Origin: Mnemiopsis leidyi
Taxonomy: Eukaryota; Ctenophora; Tentaculata; Lobata; Bolinopsidae
DNA: 44,802 nt
Direction: 5' to 3'
Assembly: GCA_000226015.1 (NCBI GenBank)
Contig: JH154868.1
Location: 31,075 to 75,876, forward strand
The position numbers and the translations under genes are program-made. Within the stretch, counting starts at the first letter, position 1, and the number at the start of each line of letters is the position of its first letter. Below, one piece after another: positions 42,821 to 44,802 of the stretch. The notes under the pieces were generated by a model that was given only the letters and a program-made list of their open reading frames with translations, did not search any database and had not been told where the DNA came from.

Positions 42821-44099
42821 TCGTCTTGTGTGCACATTTCATGCACACCCAGCACACTGCAGTGCATCATCTGCGCACTGCGCACATTTTGTGCCAATCT
42901 GCACTGAAGTTTATCTGGACATCTTGGAGAAACCACATTTATCTCACGAGCAAGAATGATATCAATTACTCCAACGTTCTAGAACGTTCTAGAAGGTTGT
43001 AGTGCGAGACCGGGGACGTCCTCGTCGTTTTAAAAATGCGAGATATTTGAGAGTATTATTTATTTTGAAGTTTGATTTTTGTTAGTTTAACGTAAAGACG
43101 CTGTCGTACTGGATTTTTGTCGGATTTACTGAATATTTTTGGAATTATAAAGGATTTGTTATATCCCCAGAAGGCAGAAACAACCTTTGAACCAGAAATT
43201 CAATTTAAAAGTGATTTCTTAAATGAAACATTTTCCGAATTCCGTCATTCTACTTCATGTACCAGAAATATCTGTTAATTTCACTGTGCACCCGAAATAT
43301 CTGTTATTTAATTTTTGCGAAATAAAAAACAACATTGAAGAAGTAAAACATGTTTCTACTAATGTAATCAGGACTTATTTTTTATCTGTATCGACTATCG
43401 AGCAATCATTTCTTAGCTATTTGATCGATCGATCAACTTTGTAGTTAATGATAATCATGCATTCCAAATCTTTTCTTTTAGGTAGATATTTTAATTGGTT
43501 TGTATTTTTGTACTAAATATTTATACAAGTTGTTTATCGAAACTCCTAACGGAGCTGCGATATGATAACAATAACATGTCCCGAAATATTAAACTAACTT
43601 TTTGTCTCCTCTATTCCGTAGGAGATCACCGATGATGATTGGTTTAGATGAATTGTTGGATAAATTTCAACGTATTGCCAACATCCCTGGTGATCTCTAT
43701 TGAAAAGGATGACTTGCTATTGAAAATTTATAGTGATGTTTATTTATATTGTTGTTTTGGCTGCTTTGCCATATTGCATTGATGATTGTTTTAGCCCTCA
43801 CCAAAGTTCGTGTATTACTTTGTCTCAGTCTAGCTCAAGCTTTAAACTCGATGCACATTGGTGGCTTTTACTGCTCTCGTCCTAAAACTATCAAGTGACT
43901 TGAATTTTTGGCGGTTCCTGACTTCATAGCCAGACATTGTCTGTGGTCTGCCCCGCTATCCAATGGGACTGGGAGGCCATTATTTTGTTTTGTTTTTACT
44001 AGATCCATTCCACTCTATACTTACCTGTACAATAGATCTGTGGTAAAATCTCTGATTTAGGTTGTCACGGTGATACCCGACTCTTGCAGCTCAAACTCA
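42821..44099. other. 3' flank of the robo-like gene
   Basis: AT-rich, with AATAAA at 43321 and an imperfect inverted pair GAGATCACC and GGTGATCTC (43622, 43689). No exon or gene recognised. Confidence 0.4.
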
Positions 44100-44775
44100 A
44101 AGCTGAACGTTAGAAATAGAACGGTAGACGGATATAATCTTGTCAATGATTTAGGAAGAACGCACACGCCAGCTGTTATAATTTGCATGGGCAATCAGTC
44201 TTTGTTGTAGAGAGAGCCGCGCGGAACCCGGTAAACCTTATACCGCCGGTAAGGTTTACCGGGCGCCGCCAGCCGCGCGGCTCTCTCTACCGGGCCCTTT
44301 TTTACAGCAGCGCGCACCCTCCGGTCATTCTATTCGCCGCGCTTCGATTTCGAATGAGGGTCGGACAAAGTCAGACAACAGGAGAGCAGCAAGCTGCGAG
44401 TCGGGTGAGTGTAACACCTCGACTAGTACGTGCGTGTTGTCGAGGTGACGATGTTACTCGATTCGTTGTCAAGCCCGATGCCGCGCAGTGGCAGCTTTTG
44501 TTTTGCGTTGCGGCCCATTTTAAATTTTGAAATTAAAATTAAATTTCGCTTCGCGGCAGCAGGTCAGGCAACGTCTGACAAGGCAGCCCTGCGCGGCGCA
44601 GCTCAGCCACCCAAAAGGGCAGTTTGAAAACGGGCCGCAACGCGACGTCGCGTCAGGCTTTACTAGTACTCTGGCGAAAACGGTAAACGGATTATATAAT
44701 CTTGTCAACGTGGGTGATTGACTGATTGCTATTTAGGTTTTTTTTCCTTGTTATTGGGCAGTGACTAAGTGACGA
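44100..44775. repeat. GC-rich dispersed repeat with nested cruciform (right copy)
   Basis: Shares GACGGATATAATCTTGTCAA, GGCAGCAGGTCAGGCAACGT and the CGGCCCA plus A/T-run block with the left end of the window. Contains a perfect nested hairpin: 44207-44224 pairs with 44273-44290 (18 bp) and 44227-44240 with 44250-44263 (14 bp). The frames over it are compositional. Confidence 0.6.
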
Positions 44776-44802
44776 GACCTCCTCCTCCTCCTCCTCCTCC
44801 TC
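44776..44802. repeat. CTC trinucleotide repeat at window end
   Basis: About nine CTC units running off the window. Confidence 0.9.

Noticed and set aside
44183-44721. Plus- and minus-strand frames of 62-115 residues
   Set aside because: They cover the nested cruciform repeat and overlap each other in several frames; no recognisable protein.
1-44802. CRISPR array, prophage or bacterial operon
   Set aside because: Repeats are contiguous minisatellites without spacers, and coding sequence is intron-split with eukaryotic splice sites.

Overview
The window is nuclear DNA of a multicellular animal. Coding sequence sits in many short exons bounded by GT-AG introns, the gene-poor sequence is AT-rich and full of mini- and microsatellites and small transposon remnants, and one assembly gap of ten Ns lies inside a CA repeat. 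The main gene type (Ig plus three fibronectin type III domains plus one membrane span) is typical of bilaterian neuronal guidance receptors, and an intronless seven-helix receptor sits inside one of its introns. I read this as an invertebrate; the phylum cannot be fixed from the sequence.

Layout. Positions 1-4230 contain GC-rich hairpin repeats, a 280-bp hAT-type MITE with a perfect 8-bp target duplication (1602-1881), a tRNA-derived SINE (2848-3069), and no convincing exon. From 4231 to 42648 (+ strand) I can chain about 25 exons in which every junction agrees in phase. They encode the 3' part of a Roundabout-like receptor: the last Ig domain (4231-4870), FN3-1 (5065-5669), FN3-2 (6393-8054), FN3-3 (8299-10904), the membrane span (17686-17810), a basic juxtamembrane micro-exon (19532-19566) and a long, tyrosine- and serine-rich cytoplasmic tail in about 14 small exons (20861-41916). 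The tail can end on any of three phase-0 exons (42095, 42378, 42550). About 930 codons are visible; the signal peptide and earlier Ig domains lie upstream of the window. An intronless 379-residue 7TM receptor gene (15839-16978, + strand) is nested in the intron before the membrane exon. From 42649 on I see 3' flank and further copies of the hairpin repeats found at the left end.

The most unusual signal is structural. Tandem repeats sit unusually close to exon borders of the receptor gene, on the acceptor side of at least six exons and the donor side of several others. Two successive exons carry duplicated 5' splice sites separated by TTTG repeats, and both spacings (63 and 51 bp) keep the frame open. 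A near-perfect 30-bp hairpin follows the last Ig exon. The introns of the cytoplasmic half are rich in ATTGGCT (CCAAT) and CACGTGA motifs, and a CACGTGACGTCA repeat array directly precedes an exon that starts with an in-frame ATG. No CRISPR array, rRNA, genuine tRNA gene or prokaryote-like operon is present.
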